Shown one piece after another: positions 48,607-60,208 of a stretch of DNA of 64,000 bases. The first letter of the stretch is position 1. Every line of letters begins with the position of its first letter. The notes under the pieces were generated by a model, which ran no database searches, was not told where the DNA came from, and was given only the letters and a program-made list of their open reading frames with translations. The DNA comes from Colius striatus (taxonomy: Eukaryota > Chordata > Aves > Coliiformes > Coliidae), in assembly GCF_028858725.1 (NCBI RefSeq), contig NC_084790.1:87076996-87140995 (forward strand), read 5' to 3'. Position numbers and translations under genes: made by a program.

Positions 48607-51235
48607 CTGGAAAGATTTGAATAAACTCACAACTTTATTTCTACCTCACTTGTATTAGTTATCACATATATTCATTTTTCTTCACTAGCAGTCCTGTAGT
48701 CCTTTCCATTTTCTACTATGAAAATGTGGGCTGTCAAACTGCTAAAGCTGTGCCTTAGTTTCTGAATCATTCCCAGATTATCTGCTATCTCCAACCTGCT
48801 CCTGCTGCAAAGCTTTCTGTTACCTGCAGAAAAGGGTCCTTGAGATAAAAGTCAAATAAAAGGCCTATTTGCAGAGGCTTTATTTGAACATCTATTAAAT
48901 AATTAGCATGCAGTACTGGAAAACAGTGAGGTTACAGAACCTATTTAAACCACTGTGTCTATAAAACTGCTACTTACACACCTCACTCAAAAGTAAGAAA
49001 CAGCAAGTTGGGGATTTTTTTTCTCCCCAAAAGGTATTAAAACCAAGTTTAATTTCAAACTCAGTTACGAGAAAAAAAGAAAGAGAGGAATGAAGTCTTC
49101 TTTTCTCTGAGGAGGCCCTCTGGATGACAGTCTGGAGATATCCTAGCAGTCAAACTGAAAGGGACATTGAAGAAATCTCAGACTTCGAGGCCACCCTTGC
49201 AGCAGAAGATCTTTTAAATGAGTTAACACACCCTCAAATGTCAAGGACCATGACATTATTTTAAGGATACATGTCACAGATTTGGGAGGAACCATTAACG
49301 TTTGCCCTCATCTGCATGTTCTTGTCATTCATTAATCTTACACTGACTTCTTTCATGCAACAAGAAGACAGTGAAAGCGTTCTTTCAGGGTGCTGTGACA
49401 TAGTGAAGCCTTTGGTCTGACTAAATTGCAGCGTGATCCAACACAGAGACAATCAAGAACCACAAAGTCAATGTGGGATTACACAGGGATATCTCCAGAT
49501 ATCATTCCAGCAACAGACTGTTGTAAGACTGTTATTTTTATAAGCTTCAACTAAAAACAAGTGACAAATAATTAGTCTTACCTAAAGGCAGTTAATTTCC
49601 TGTAGCTTTAAGAAAATAATGTTAATTTCAATCAGAAGTTTCCAAATGAAAATCCTATATTCAGTGCACCTGAGAGACTTAGCTCTACCACAGGTGCCCA
49701 AGTCTATCAGCACCTAAACTTCATCTTTCCAAGTTAAATTCAGCCTATCCCTTATGAACATGAAGAATTAACAAAACCAGCACACCTCAGAAGTGGTGAC
49801 CTGCAACAACATCTAAAAGCTGTTCATTCAGTGACATTACTAAGGCTCACGTCACTTTAAGCAAGGTTAAAAGAAGAGCACAACCCTTCACCTCCAGCTA
49901 CATGCAGGTGCACATTCATGTGCTGCAGAAACTGAAGTTCATAGAGGGCTGGATGTGATCGTGATATGCAAAGAGCTTGCAAGGAACTTCATTAAAAAAG
50001 ACACTTTTCAGATGTTTCCCGTGGAGCAAGCTAATCAGCACTCAAGGAAGTTATCTCCAACTTTATCGTGCAGCAAAACCTACTTCATACCAGCCTGTCT
50101 GGCCCCCTCCCCAGCGCAGAATGCACAGCAAGCTTACAGGCAAGACAGGAGCAGGGCTTATTAAAACCATAACCTTGTTGGCAGGCATTTCTGGGTTTGG
50201 TTGCTTTCAAAAAAACGTTGGCAAACTTCCCTTTTTTTATATAGTTTTGAGGTTTTGCTTGCTGGCCCTCCCCATCAGACAGATTCTGGAGGAAAACTTC
50301 AACCACTGCAAGCTAGATCCTCCAACAGCTGGGAAAACAGGCTGTCTTCTCCAAGGTTAAAACATCTTGTTCAAGCTTGAAGGAGTTTTGCAGCAGCAGC
50401 TAAAATGGTAAGAAACTGAAGGAAGAGAAGGTGTGATCCCATGGCCATTAAATTCATTCCCTCAATTTAGTATTTATACCCTCTACTGCAACACAGCAGG
50501 GTCAGGTTAAACCTCTCAGTCATGCTGCCTGTCCCAAGGTGGCCAAGAGTTGCCCAGTTCTGTTCTCTCAGGATGCCGTCCTGCAGGCTGTAGTCTGACC
50601 TAGAGCCACACACCAAGGAAGAGGAACAAAAATGCTGAACGCTTTTGAAAAGGCAATTCAGATTAAAGACATCTTAATTTGGCTACCTAAAAGAGGTAGA
50701 ACAAGACAAAGTGCTTCTACCAATCGCTCCCCTCCACAAGTTGGGAATGAAGCCCAGAAAAGTAAGGAGACTGAAAATATAGCTGAACATTCAGCAGTGT
50801 AATAGTAAATAAGACCACAGAAATCCCACACTAAAACTAGCTGTTTGATCTTATGTTCAAGGGAACTCAGTATTGGAACTTCAGCTGTTGACTGAAGCCT
50901 CCCAGGCAGCTGACCTCTACGGGAACATGGCTGATTTGTTCACCAGGATATCAAAACTGCTCTGCAATTGTTGGTGATTGCTTTCCTCAAAGTCTGCAAA
51001 GACTCAAACACACACTGTAAGAGGTTTAAAGATTCGGTAAACAAGTCACTGCTGTGAATGACACAACATAATACGTTTTCACCCCTTCAGAGGAAGCATG
51101 TACACAACAGCACATATAGTTTATACCACCACACTGAAACACCAACAGCAACTGACACCAACACACTGTAAAAGGTTAACTTCTACATTGTTATTTAATC
51201 TTCTGTTTATGGAAATATTTTGGATTCATTTATTT

Positions 51236-51560
51236 TGCCACAGAATCTGAAGGGTTGGAGGGGACCTGGAAAGCTCATCCAGTGCAACCCCCCTGCCAGA
51301 GCAGCACCACCTAGAGCAGGGCACACAGGGACTCATCCAGCTGGGGTTGAATGTCTCCAGAGAAGGAGCCTCCACAGCCCATCTGGGCAGCCCCTGCCAG
51401 GGCTCCCTCACCTCAACAGGGAACAAGTTTGTCCTTGTGTTGCTTTGGAACCTCTTCTGTTCCAGCTTGTACCTGTTGCCCCTTGTCCTATCATTGGCCA
51501 TCACTGAGAACAGCCTGGCTCCATCCTTCTCACACCCACCCTTGATGTATTTGTGCTTCC
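51236..51560 (-). mobile_element. CR1 3' fragment, MBD2 intron 1
   Basis: CAGAGCAGCACCACCTAGAG subtype, about 320 bases. Confidence 0.9.
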
Positions 51561-54500
51561 TAAGCAACCTGACGAGCTTCCTTGCTGGAACCCAGGACTG
51601 ATACGTAGTGCTCTCATAAAATGAAGTCAGAGTTACCACTATGACTCGTAATAATCTTTATTATCATTCAGTACAATACTTTACTTCAGTACAGTATTAT
51701 CTTTATCATCCTATAAAGATAATAAACTCATTTCACATACTCAGACCCTACTAGGCAGCACGGCTCAGCCAGCACTCCCCATGCCACCCCCAGCTTAGGT
51801 AGGGGAGATTGTTACCATGTGTTTTCAGAAATCAGCGCAAGTAATTGTGCCATGGAAACAAAAAATAACACCCATTCCACTAAACCTTCTTTTTTTACAT
51901 TCTCCTTCAAGCAGGCAAAACAAAAGGCAGACAAAATACCCAAGCTGAAACCTAAAGAAAATGCTGGGCAAAATGTCTGTTACTATCACCAGCCTTGTGC
52001 TGGTTTTCAGTTGCATTTAGAGAGGCAGTACAGTCATGAGCAGTGAAGGAGAAGAACAAGACAGGAACTGAAAATTGTCCTCAGTGAAAGCCAGTCCTTG
52101 AAGTGGGGGCTCTGGAGAGAAGAAAAGAAGGTAATAGGAGCAGCACTAAGAAATTACAAGTAGCTAATGGCAGCAATGTCTTTCTTGTACAGAAGGTGAT
52201 GCACATTCTTAAACTGTAGATCTCGCTATCAGAACTTGTCCTGTGCTCTAATTACCTTTGGAAACAAAAAAACTCAATAAGCCAATGTATAACATATGCA
52301 CAATTGAGCATCTCTTAGGACTTGTTTGCTTTTAAAGATAAAAGTAAAGGTCTCCCCCCCCAAAAAAATGTTAAAAACCAACAAAAAACAAGCACACAGA
52401 ATTAAACTAAGCCTACTGTCACTGGAAACTCTCTGGCATTTATCTTACTGTCAAACCACAAAACAAACTTCAAAGGGCTGTCTGTTTGCCCCATGGGTAC
52501 ACCTATACTGAAAAAGCTTTTGTAGTTGAACTTAACAGTCTATTAGAATCCACCAGAAGCAGTGTAGACTACTTGGCCTTTTTAATCTTGGCTAGAAAAA
52601 AAAGTAGAGTAGTCCTTGCTCGCTTTTCTTTCCCACGAAGAACAAATGCATCAAAACCGAATATTAACTCGGTGCTGCTGCAAAAGAGGTAATTTCATGC
52701 CAGAGTTTAAGAAAACATTTTTAACAGGTAAACGCTCCAGGGGGTTATATGCACTAAAGGAATCTTACTAACAAGAAGAAGGGGTGAAGAAAACAGAAGG
52801 TGAGATATCCATGTTCAGAATTTCTACTCTGCTCAGACTTTTGCAGACTTTGGAAGCACAGCTGAGCCTTTTGGCAGGGCAGCAGCACCCCCTACCTCAT
52901 AGCACACTGAATAAGTAAAACTGATAAAAAAAACCCACAGTGCTGATTTACTGAAGTATTAGGCCCTTACACAAATAGGTCAGTACTAGGAGAATCACTT
53001 AAGAAACTCTCTGTGACTGTTTCTCAGGAGACTCTGGTTGCAATAAGATAACAGGAGTCAGGACAAATTGGAAATACGGTTCCTACAAGCACAGCAGTTC
53101 GACTTAAAAGGAAAATCAGATCTAGCGCCTTAATAATATCCTGTCTGTAGACCAAGTGAAAGGATACTCTTAGTTCATCTCTCTGCAGATATGGGGAGGA
53201 CATTGTAAAGGACTTTGTATCAAAGATAGACAAGCTGTTCAGAAGGAGGACTTCTTACTCTTGAGGATCAACAAAAATCACTTTCCTGATGGCTTTTCCT
53301 GTTGAGTGTTCACTTTACAGCACCAGCAAGACAGCCAGGAAGGGAATCCCTACCTGCTTTAAACTAGAAGAGATCATCTATTATTTCTGGTTGCTACATC
53401 TCTCAAATTGATCCCAAACAACACTGTTTCATCTCAGCATCACCATGATATTCTTCTGGAGTTCAGTCTGTACCACTGTCGCTGTGAACATCCCTCACTC
53501 TTGAGGCAGAACATCTGTATTCACTGCCACCTGCAATCCAGCCACGGGCACCACACACCAGCACGTACTCACAGCACCTACAACCCTCCCAGGAAGTCAC
53601 CTGAGGTGCAGATTAAAGTCTAAACCAAGAACTTCTGATAAGAATGCTGTGCTGGTTTTGCATTTGTCCTACATTCAGTATCATCACTTTTAATACACTA
53701 TTCTCTAGATGAAATAAGTTTATACTACCAGTCATTCTCTCCTCCCTCAAGCTCAGCTCCAAAAGAATCAGGTTTTCCTCCATCACCACGAACAAGGACT
53801 CTGCATCTCTGCTGTCATCCATACAAGCCTACTACCCTCAAACCAAGACACACATGGAAATCTATTTCTTCTATCTGCATGAAAAATAAAATACAGTTGC
53901 CAAAAAACTGTGGCATTACTCTAGAAATGGTCACTCCAAACCCTGACTGTGCAGGCTTTTAGGGAACATTAATCCATGTGAGGCACACAAACCAAAACCC
54001 ACTCTGTGCCCAACTACAAACCAGAACAACGCAGCGTTTATTAACTTTTCCCCAACAGAACCAGAGTGACACAACTCTCTCGAATGTGTTTGGCCTGCTC
54101 TGCTTACTAGATCAAAACAGATTTTTCATTTGTTTTAAACGTAGCAGTGCTGAAATCTGCCTCACAGCTATCACAGGATGAAAAGAAAGAAAGAAAAACA
54201 ACAAGATGAATTTCCTATGCCAGTCCTGCCTGCAGCCAAAAAACTATTCCTTTTATTTGTTCCACTTTGGTTGTGCAGAAGCTGTCCTGTTTCTAAAGAT
54301 AAGTTGGGTTTTTTTCTGCTTATTTTTCCAAACCTGTTATCTGTGGTGAAATCAACAAATGCTAAGCTATGAGTTGCCTGGTAAGTTCTTGGTTTCAATT
54401 CTGCGGTTGTTTGGCAGATCTGCATCACTGCTAACCATGCTGGAAGGTGGCCTAAAATCCGAAACGTTTATTCCTACCACTTTCCCACATTAAAAAGAAG

Positions 54501-55954
54501 AGAATTCCAGAGCTGGTGACGAGTAGGTTACAGTCTTGCATCTTCCACAGAAATTGTGTTAAAGAGTTTCTTAACGGGGTTTTAGGCAACAGCAGCAGCA
54601 AAATCTAAAGGGTGAAGGCTGAGATCATTAAGCAGGAAAGGGTAACCTCAAAAGCCAGGTTTTGATCTAGGGTAGCACTTGTGAAGTCTTTCCACCCCAC
54701 CCTTCTTTTAATAGCTTTTTCACGACAACCACAAAGGTCTGAAGACTCCTGGATCTATGTGAAGAAGGGTAAAAAGCATCCTACCAGAAACTACCAGAAG
54801 TGGTTTGCTGTACCTGAGCGACTGCATCACATCTTCCTAAAGTCTGGTAGGTTAAAGTACCACCAAGCCATCCTGAAGCAAGCATGTCTCAAAACGCAAG
54901 TAAGGCTGACTGCAACATGTACTAGTCTTGCAAGAGTTGTTCTTAATTACTGTTGTTATTATTTAGGCCATCACAGCAAATGAAGCTTTGTCCAATCTAT
55001 TTTGGAAGGGTTTTTTTTTTTTCCCTAGCCTTAAGAAACCATAAAAGCATGAACCTCGGGTTTTAACTCTGCTGATGAACTTAATGAACTAACTTAATGA
55101 GGTTAACAGATCGTTCTTTGCAAGCTAAAAACTAAAACCCAGAAATACCAGAACTTACTGCATTTTTCCTGTGCTCTCATAGTTTAATTAAGAATCTGCA
55201 ACACATAAAACACCCACACCCCTACATTCTGACGGGACAAAACATGGCTGAACTCAAGTGTTTCAGAAAACAAGACATTCTGAGCAAAGGGCTGAGTCGC
55301 CTGGGCCTTCTACAGTCAACGTAATCCAGCACAGTCAGCACTGACCCAGAGTCTGGCTTGAGAAAAGTCTGGCACTGAATTCTGGAAGGAATAAGCCTAC
55401 GCAGAAAGGTCAGTTTAGCAATCTGCAGAAAACCAGGACCTGTCTTGAAAACAGGACTCAGGCTGTAGGATCAAGCACAGTGGTTGAGACAGGCTTGAGG
55501 AGGCAGCACTGCAGGGAGGCAAGGCAGAGGCAGAGAGGCGGACAGCGATGCCAGATGCTACCCAGTCGCCTGCCGCGGTATTAGCATACGGTTGGGAGTC
55601 AGACAAAGGCGGCAAGACAAAACCAGAAGTGCCCAAAAAAAGAGAAAAGTTTTCAGTCGGATTCATTCACAAAGCTGACGAGAAAAATCAACGTTCCTCC
55701 CCCACATCTAGTGATCCTTTCGACAGGAGTTTCATTTCCTTCAGCAGCATCGTGCGATGGGGCAACCGATGCCATATTCAACACTGAGAGAAAACACCTT
55801 TTCCATGAGCTGGCATCGGAGTGGGAGCGAGCAGGACTTCTCTGGCTGGGGCAGCAGAAAGAGCGAGTCCATTCGCTGCAACAAAAGGAGGCTGCTCAGA
55901 AAGAGCGAGGCGAGGGAGAGGTTTCAGGTGCGGTTCATCAGATGCACACTGAGC

Positions 55955-55963
55955 TATAAATAG
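55955..55963 (+). promoter_or_regulatory. Candidate TATA box in MBD2 intron 1
   Basis: TATAAATAG is a near-consensus TATA box. It lies on the strand opposite to MBD2, in a segment (about 55500-56050) with more CpG than its surroundings. No known gene or LTR was recognised downstream, so the function is unproven. Confidence 0.3.
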
Positions 55964-56869
55964 AGGTGCTGTGGGTAAGAGGTTAGCCGTCGCAGCAGAC
56001 AGCTTCCTCTGCTGTGCAGCAGGCTGGACTGACAGAGGCACGGCCTAAGAGCAAGACTTTTGAATTTATTTCATTTCTGCCTTGGGAAAAGAACTACCTT
56101 TTCAGTTTCTGAAAGCAAGCAGGAGGGTGAAACAAAATTAGGTTGCTGTTGCTTCTCTTGGTTTGACTAAAACCTGTGCAGTAATATCGAGAACACTTAG
56201 CAGGGGCAAGACTTCTTAACTTTGCTAACATTTCAACGGTCGTTACCACGGGTAAGCTTCCTAATTAATTCAGCGTGCCTTGTGTGTCCCCCGCCAATGA
56301 CCTAACTACTCTGGTAGGACATCTTGGGCACAGATAATGGCAACTCTGACTTAGCTTAATTGCAAGAGGCTGTTCCCTCTGGGCTGATCCCACTCTACTG
56401 AAGAGCTGGGCTCAGGAGGCTCGGCACAGGCCAGCAGGCAGCAGCGCTGGCACCCCTCTCCCAAAGCAAAACCGGGCTGAGGGGCTCCTTACAAGCTCTC
56501 TCTGGCTGTCAGCCCTTTGGCCAGCCCGCCGTGCGCTGGCAAGGAACCATGGAGCATCGCCACTGAGAGCCGGCGGCTCCTCCCGAGCTCGGGGCACGGC
56601 TGGCTGCCCGCGGCTCCTGCACACGCGGCAGAAGGAGCTCCAGCGGAGGGGGCGGGGGGGCTGGCCACCAGCCCGGCCGCGGGCGCCTCTCCCCGGGGCC
56701 CCCCACGCCGACAGCCGCCGTCTTGCGGGCACAGCCCTCGCTGGCGGCGGCCGACCGAGCCGAGCCGAGCCGAGCCGCCGCGCCCGGGGCTGGGCTGCCT
56801 CGGGGCGCTGCCCGAGGAGAGACGCTTGTTCGCCCCCTCCTCTCTTCAGCGCGGCCCCTGTCAGGCGGG

Positions 56870-57340
56870 CAGCGGCGGGAGGGCACCGGCCCCGACCACC
56901 GAGAGGCCCTTGACAGGAGGCGCCGGGAGGGCAGTGGCCCTGTGACAGGCGCGGGGGCCACGGCGGGAGGGCACTGGCCCTGTGACTGACGGGAGGAGTC
57001 ATGGCGGGAGGGCACCGGCCTCACCCCTGACAGACGGGGCAGCCATGGCGGGAGGGCACCGGCCTCACCCCTGACAGACGGGGGCAGCCATGGCGGGAGG
57101 GCACCGGCCGTGTGGCAGACAGGAGGGGCCACGGCGGGAGGGCACCGGCTCTGTGACACACGGTGGGGCAATGGCAGGAAGGCACCGGCCCTGTGACAGG
57201 CGCGGGGGCCATGGCGGGAGGGCACCGGCCTCACCCCTGACAGGCGCGGGAGCCATGGCGGGAGGGCACCGGCGCCGACCACCCAGAGGCCCTTGACAGG
57301 AGGCGGCAGGAAGGCACCAGCCTCACCCCTGACAGGCAGG
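56870..57340. repeat. GC-rich tandem repeat, about 43-bp period
   Basis: Around eleven imperfect copies of a unit containing GACAGGCGCGGGGGCCATGG and CGGGAGGGCACCGGCC. The GGGAGGGCA core starts near 56875, 56925, 56963, 57004, 57048, 57092, 57133, 57174, 57213, 57258 and 57305. Degraded units continue to about 57500. It lies in MBD2 intron 1 within 200-800 bases of exon 1. Confidence 0.9.
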
Positions 57341-57690
57341 AACGGCCCGATCCCCCCGGCTGCACTGCGTCCCCGGCCGCGGGGAGCGACGGCTCCCTGA
57401 CAGGCGTGCGCCAGGAGGGGATCCGGCCTCCTGTCAGGCGGGCGGCGGTGCGAGCGGGGACTCCCCGCGGCCCCTGACAGGCGGGCGGCGGCAGGAGACC
57501 GGCACCGGCCCCGACCGTCCCCGCCGCCCCTGAGCCGTGCGGAGCTCGCGGGGCAGGTGGCGGTGCCGGGGCGCGGGGCAGGGGCGGCTGGAAGCGGAGG
57601 AGCGCTGGCAGCGGCCGCTCTGCCCGGGCCGGCGCCGTCCCGCCGGAGGAGCGCGGCTGTCACGGGCCGGCCGGCCCTGCCGGCACATAC

Positions 57691-57803
57691 CTGAAGTAGT
57701 AGACATCGCTCTTGCCGGCGCTGAGGCCCGACTTGCGGATCACCTCTTCCTTCTTCCAGCCCGGGGGCAGCGCGGGGCAGTCCATCCTGCCCTGTTTCTC
57801 CAT
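57691..57803 (-). CDS. MBD2: MBD2 coding exon 1 (start of MBD)
   Basis: This exon encodes residues 1-37 plus two bases of codon 38. It opens with MEKQGR and continues into MDCPALPPGW, the invariant start of the MBD2 methyl-CpG-binding domain, ending at DVYYF. By the family alignment R23 is the first arginine finger for methyl-CpG, and D33 and Y35 line the methyl-cytosine pocket. The donor is CAG|GTATGT (phase 2). I chose the ATG at 57803. The next ATG (57785) matches the start of the mammalian MBD2b isoform. Upstream, the frame is open to a TAG at 58095-58097 but has no other ATG, so the long Gly/Arg-rich N-terminus of mammalian MBD2a is not encoded contiguously. A non-ATG start or an unseen upstream exon remains possible. 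Confidence 0.93.
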
Positions 57804-58802
57804 GCACCGGCCGCGGGGCCCGAGGCGCCGGTGACGGCGGCGGCGGAGGAGGAGAAGGGACGAGCGGAGAAGGGGCTCGGCCGGCGCCCGGCCCCCGGTG
57901 CTCTGCACAAGAGCGTTATTGTTCCCGGACGCGGCCGGGGCCGGGACCCCCTGGCGATGGCGGCCGCGGCGCGCTGGTCGGCGCCAGGAGCGCGGGCTGC
58001 GCGCGCAGCCGCCGGAGCGTTCGCCCCGCTCCCGCTTCCGCGGCCGGGCCCCGGAATCCGTGTCGGCGGCGCAACGAGCGGGGCGCGGCGCGGCCTACGC
58101 GGGCCAGAGCGGCCAACCCCGCCGACCATAGAGAGCGCCGTCGGCGGGACAGAGCGGCCGCGGCGCTGCCGGAGCTGCCACGGCCGGCGGCCACAGGGGC
58201 GTGAGGCCGGCGGGAGCGGCGCCCGGAGGGCTCGGGCGAGCCCGGGCTGGATCAGCGCCGGCGGGTGCTGGGGCGGGACGAAACTGTCGCTCTCGTCCCG
58301 TTCGTCCCCCGGTGCTCGGCGGGACGAGCCGCGGCCCCGGAGCGCAGCGGCGCCGACAAACCCCGCTCTGACATAAACCCGAGTTCGCCAAAGTGTCCGC
58401 GGACAAAGCGCTCCCGGGCCCCGCCGCGTTCGCTTTATTCGTGTCCTCTGCACTGCAACCCGTACCCCGCCGTCCCCTCCCCGGGCTGACAACCCACCGC
58501 CGGACACCCGGCACTCCCGTCACGGAGACACCGCTTCTCGGCGGGCCCGTCGCCGCGGCGCAAAGCCCCCACCGCGCACCCGAGGCGCCGCGTCCCCTCC
58601 TCCCGAGGCCCCCGAGCCGCCCGCCTGCCCGCGGGGTCCCGCCGGAGGCCGCGGCCCCCCCGCCCTCCCCGGCGCGGCCCGGCCCGGCGCTAGGACCTGC
58701 GCGGCGCCGCTCGGCCGCCGCCCCCGCGGGGCGGGCGCAGCGCGAAGGGAGCGGCGGGAGCGCGGCCGCGGCCCCCGCGGGGAGCGGCTCCGCGGCGGCC
58801 CG

Positions 58803-58811
58803 TGAGTCAGC
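58803..58811 (+). promoter_or_regulatory. AP-1 / half-MARE type element next to POLI start
   Basis: TGAGTCAGC contains the AP-1 core TGAGTCA and the GC extension typical of NRF2-small MAF or NF-E2 sites. It ends 11 bases before the POLI ATG, so it lies in the promoter or 5'UTR. Motif match only. Confidence 0.4.
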
Positions 58812-58822
58812 CCCCGGGCGGC

Positions 58823-58880
58823 ATGGAGCCCTTCCCGCCGCCCACGGAGCAGGACGAGGAGGACTGGCTCGGCCCGCAGT
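58823..58880 (+). CDS. POLI: POLI coding exon 1 (partial gene, N-terminus)
   Basis: The ATG at 58823 sits in good context (GGCGGCATGG). It encodes 19 residues, MEPFPPPTEQDEEDWLGPQ, plus the first base of codon 20. The short acidic N-terminus resembles the poorly conserved leader of polymerase iota. The donor CAGT|GTGAGC gives phase 1, which matches the exon 2 acceptor. A competing GT two bases earlier would break the frame. The exon lies in the CpG island, 1.0 kb from the MBD2 start on the opposite strand. Confidence 0.85.
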
Positions 58881-59344
58881 GTGAGCGCGGGCGGCGGGGC
58901 GGGGCGGGGAGCGATGGCGCCGGGTGCTGAAGGGAGCGGCGGCCACGGGCCGGAGCCGCGGTCACCCGGCGCTTTGGAGCCCCGTGTTCTTCCCCGGGCA
59001 GGGGCTGCGAGGCTCGGGCACACGCGTGGGGCGAGCAAGGCCTCGCCGGGATGAAGAGGCGGCAGTCGCGGGGCGGGGAGGAGGGGCGAGCCCGCAGCGT
59101 GTGGCGGCCGCCCGAGGAAGGGCAGCGCGAGTTCGTGTGGGGAGAGCCGCTCCTCGGCAGCCATGGCCCAGCCCGCTCTGTCCCTGCTTTACTTGCTGCT
59201 GTGATTCTGCTCGTGAGCGCTTGGCTTCTCCCCTTGGAACGAGAGAGCGCAGCAGACAGTAAAGACACCCGCCCCGAGAACAGAACCCAGATATTGACCT
59301 GGCTTTCATTCGGGCTGTATTGACTAAATGAGTTGGGGGTTTTT

Positions 59345-59935
59345 GGGTGGTAGGGGTTGGAAGGTTCCTGCAGAGCTCATCCAGCCCAACCCCTGCCAAA
59401 GCAGGTTCCCCTGGCTCAGGAGGCATAGGAACGTCTCCAGGTGGGGTTGGAAACCTCCCAAGAAGGAGCCTCCACACCCTCCCTGGGCAGCCTGGGCCAG
59501 GGCTCCCTCACCTCAGCACCAAAGGGGTTTCTCCTCCAGAGCCAGTGGCACTGCCTGTGCTCCAGCTTCTGCCCATCACCTCTTGTCCTGGCACTGGCCA
59601 CCATGGAGCAAAGACTGGCCTCGTCCTCTCAACAACTGACCTTTAGGTATTTTTCAGCATTCATGAGGGCTCCTCTCAGCCTTCTGTTCTTCAGGCTGAA
59701 CAGCCCCAGGTCCCGCAGCCTTTCCTCACAAGGAAGATGCTCCAGTGCCCTGAGCATCTTGCTGGCCCTGCACGGGCCTCTCTGCAGCAGTTCCCTGTCC
59801 CTCTGCAGCTGGGGAGCCCACAACTGGACACAGGACTCCAGATGAGGCCTTACCAGCACAGGGTAAAAGTGGGGCAGAACCTCCCTTGACCTGCTGCCCA
59901 CACTCTTCATGATGACCCTCAGAGCAGGACCTTCA
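59345..59935 (-). mobile_element. CR1 3' portion in POLI intron 1
   Basis: Antisense to POLI, of the CCCAACCCCTGCCAAAGCAG subtype. Its 3' tail microsatellite is lost. Confidence 0.9.
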
Positions 59936-60009
59936 TCACGTCAGGATAATGTCATCACAGGCAGATAAATCTTGTGTGGTCTGGCCTGGCTGTGCATGGC
60001 CTCATATGT

Positions 60010-60057
60010 CAGGACTGCAGATGAGGCCTCACCAGGGCAGAGCAGAGGGGAGGAGAC
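60010..60057 (-). mobile_element. Detached CR1 piece in POLI intron 1
   Basis: GACTGCAGATGAGGCCTCAC...CAGAGCAGAGGGGAGGAG repeats a CR1 segment already present in the copy before it. Confidence 0.7.
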
Positions 60058-60208
60058 CCTAGGGTTAGCGCAGTGCTAGAATTAGTCTAAAAGCTGTAAA
60101 TTCTACATTCTTCTTCTAATACCTGTTTATTAGAACAGATTGTTATTATGTTTTTAGTGATGTAAGCTGGCTGGTAGTTTATAATCTGTCCTTTTGCTTT
60201 CCTTGCAG

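Larger units (their letters stand above)
43530..57690 (-). other. MBD2 intron 1
   Basis: A 14.2-kb intron with sparse repeats: a solo LTR (45563-46124), a long CR1 (47636-48606) and a CR1 fragment (51236-51560). A (CA) microsatellite lies near 45020. The part nearest exon 1 is CpG island with a GC-rich tandem repeat. The stretches 43886-45562, 46125-47635, 48607-51235 and 51561-55500 are otherwise unique and unannotated. A moderately CpG-rich segment with a plus-strand TATA box lies at 55500-56050. Confidence 0.9.
12370..57803 (-). other. MBD2: MBD2 gene, whole span (coding start to predicted poly(A) site)
   Basis: The complete gene for methyl-CpG-binding domain protein 2 lies in this window. 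Six coding exons join in phase with GT-AG introns to give about 269 residues, followed by a predicted untranslated last exon. In known biology MBD2 binds symmetrically methylated CpG through its MBD and recruits NuRD (HDAC1/2, MTA, RBBP, GATAD2, CHD) to silence methylated promoters in the nucleus. Intron sizes here are 14.2, 8.5, 15.8, 0.68, 4.2 and 0.69 kb. The gene starts in a CpG island shared head-to-head with POLI, whose coding start is 1.0 kb away on the other strand. The coding frame has no stop or frameshift, so the gene looks functional. The transcription start was not located. Confidence 0.96.
56400..59200. promoter_or_regulatory. CpG island with divergent MBD2/POLI promoter
   Basis: Very high G+C and frequent CpG over about 2.8 kb, against A/T-leaning flanks. 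It contains MBD2 exon 1 (minus) and POLI exon 1 (plus), with coding starts 1.0 kb apart. No TATA box was noticed between them. GC-box-like sequence (GGGGCGGGAC near 58270), a YY1-like GATGGCGGC at 57956-57964 and a TGAGTCAGC element near POLI are present. A shared bidirectional promoter is inferred from the layout. Confidence 0.85.
58881..60208 (+). other. POLI intron 1
   Basis: A 1.3-kb intron. Its first 300 bases are still CpG island. A CR1 fragment fills most of the rest (59345-59935) with a small detached piece at 60010-60057. Confidence 0.9.

Noticed and set aside
56509-57807. 432-codon open frame on the minus strand overlapping MBD2 exon 1
   Set aside because: It is out of frame with the MBD2 exon. 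Its length comes from high G+C, which makes stops rare, and from the tandem repeat, and its composition is Arg/Pro/Ala-rich. No known domain was seen.
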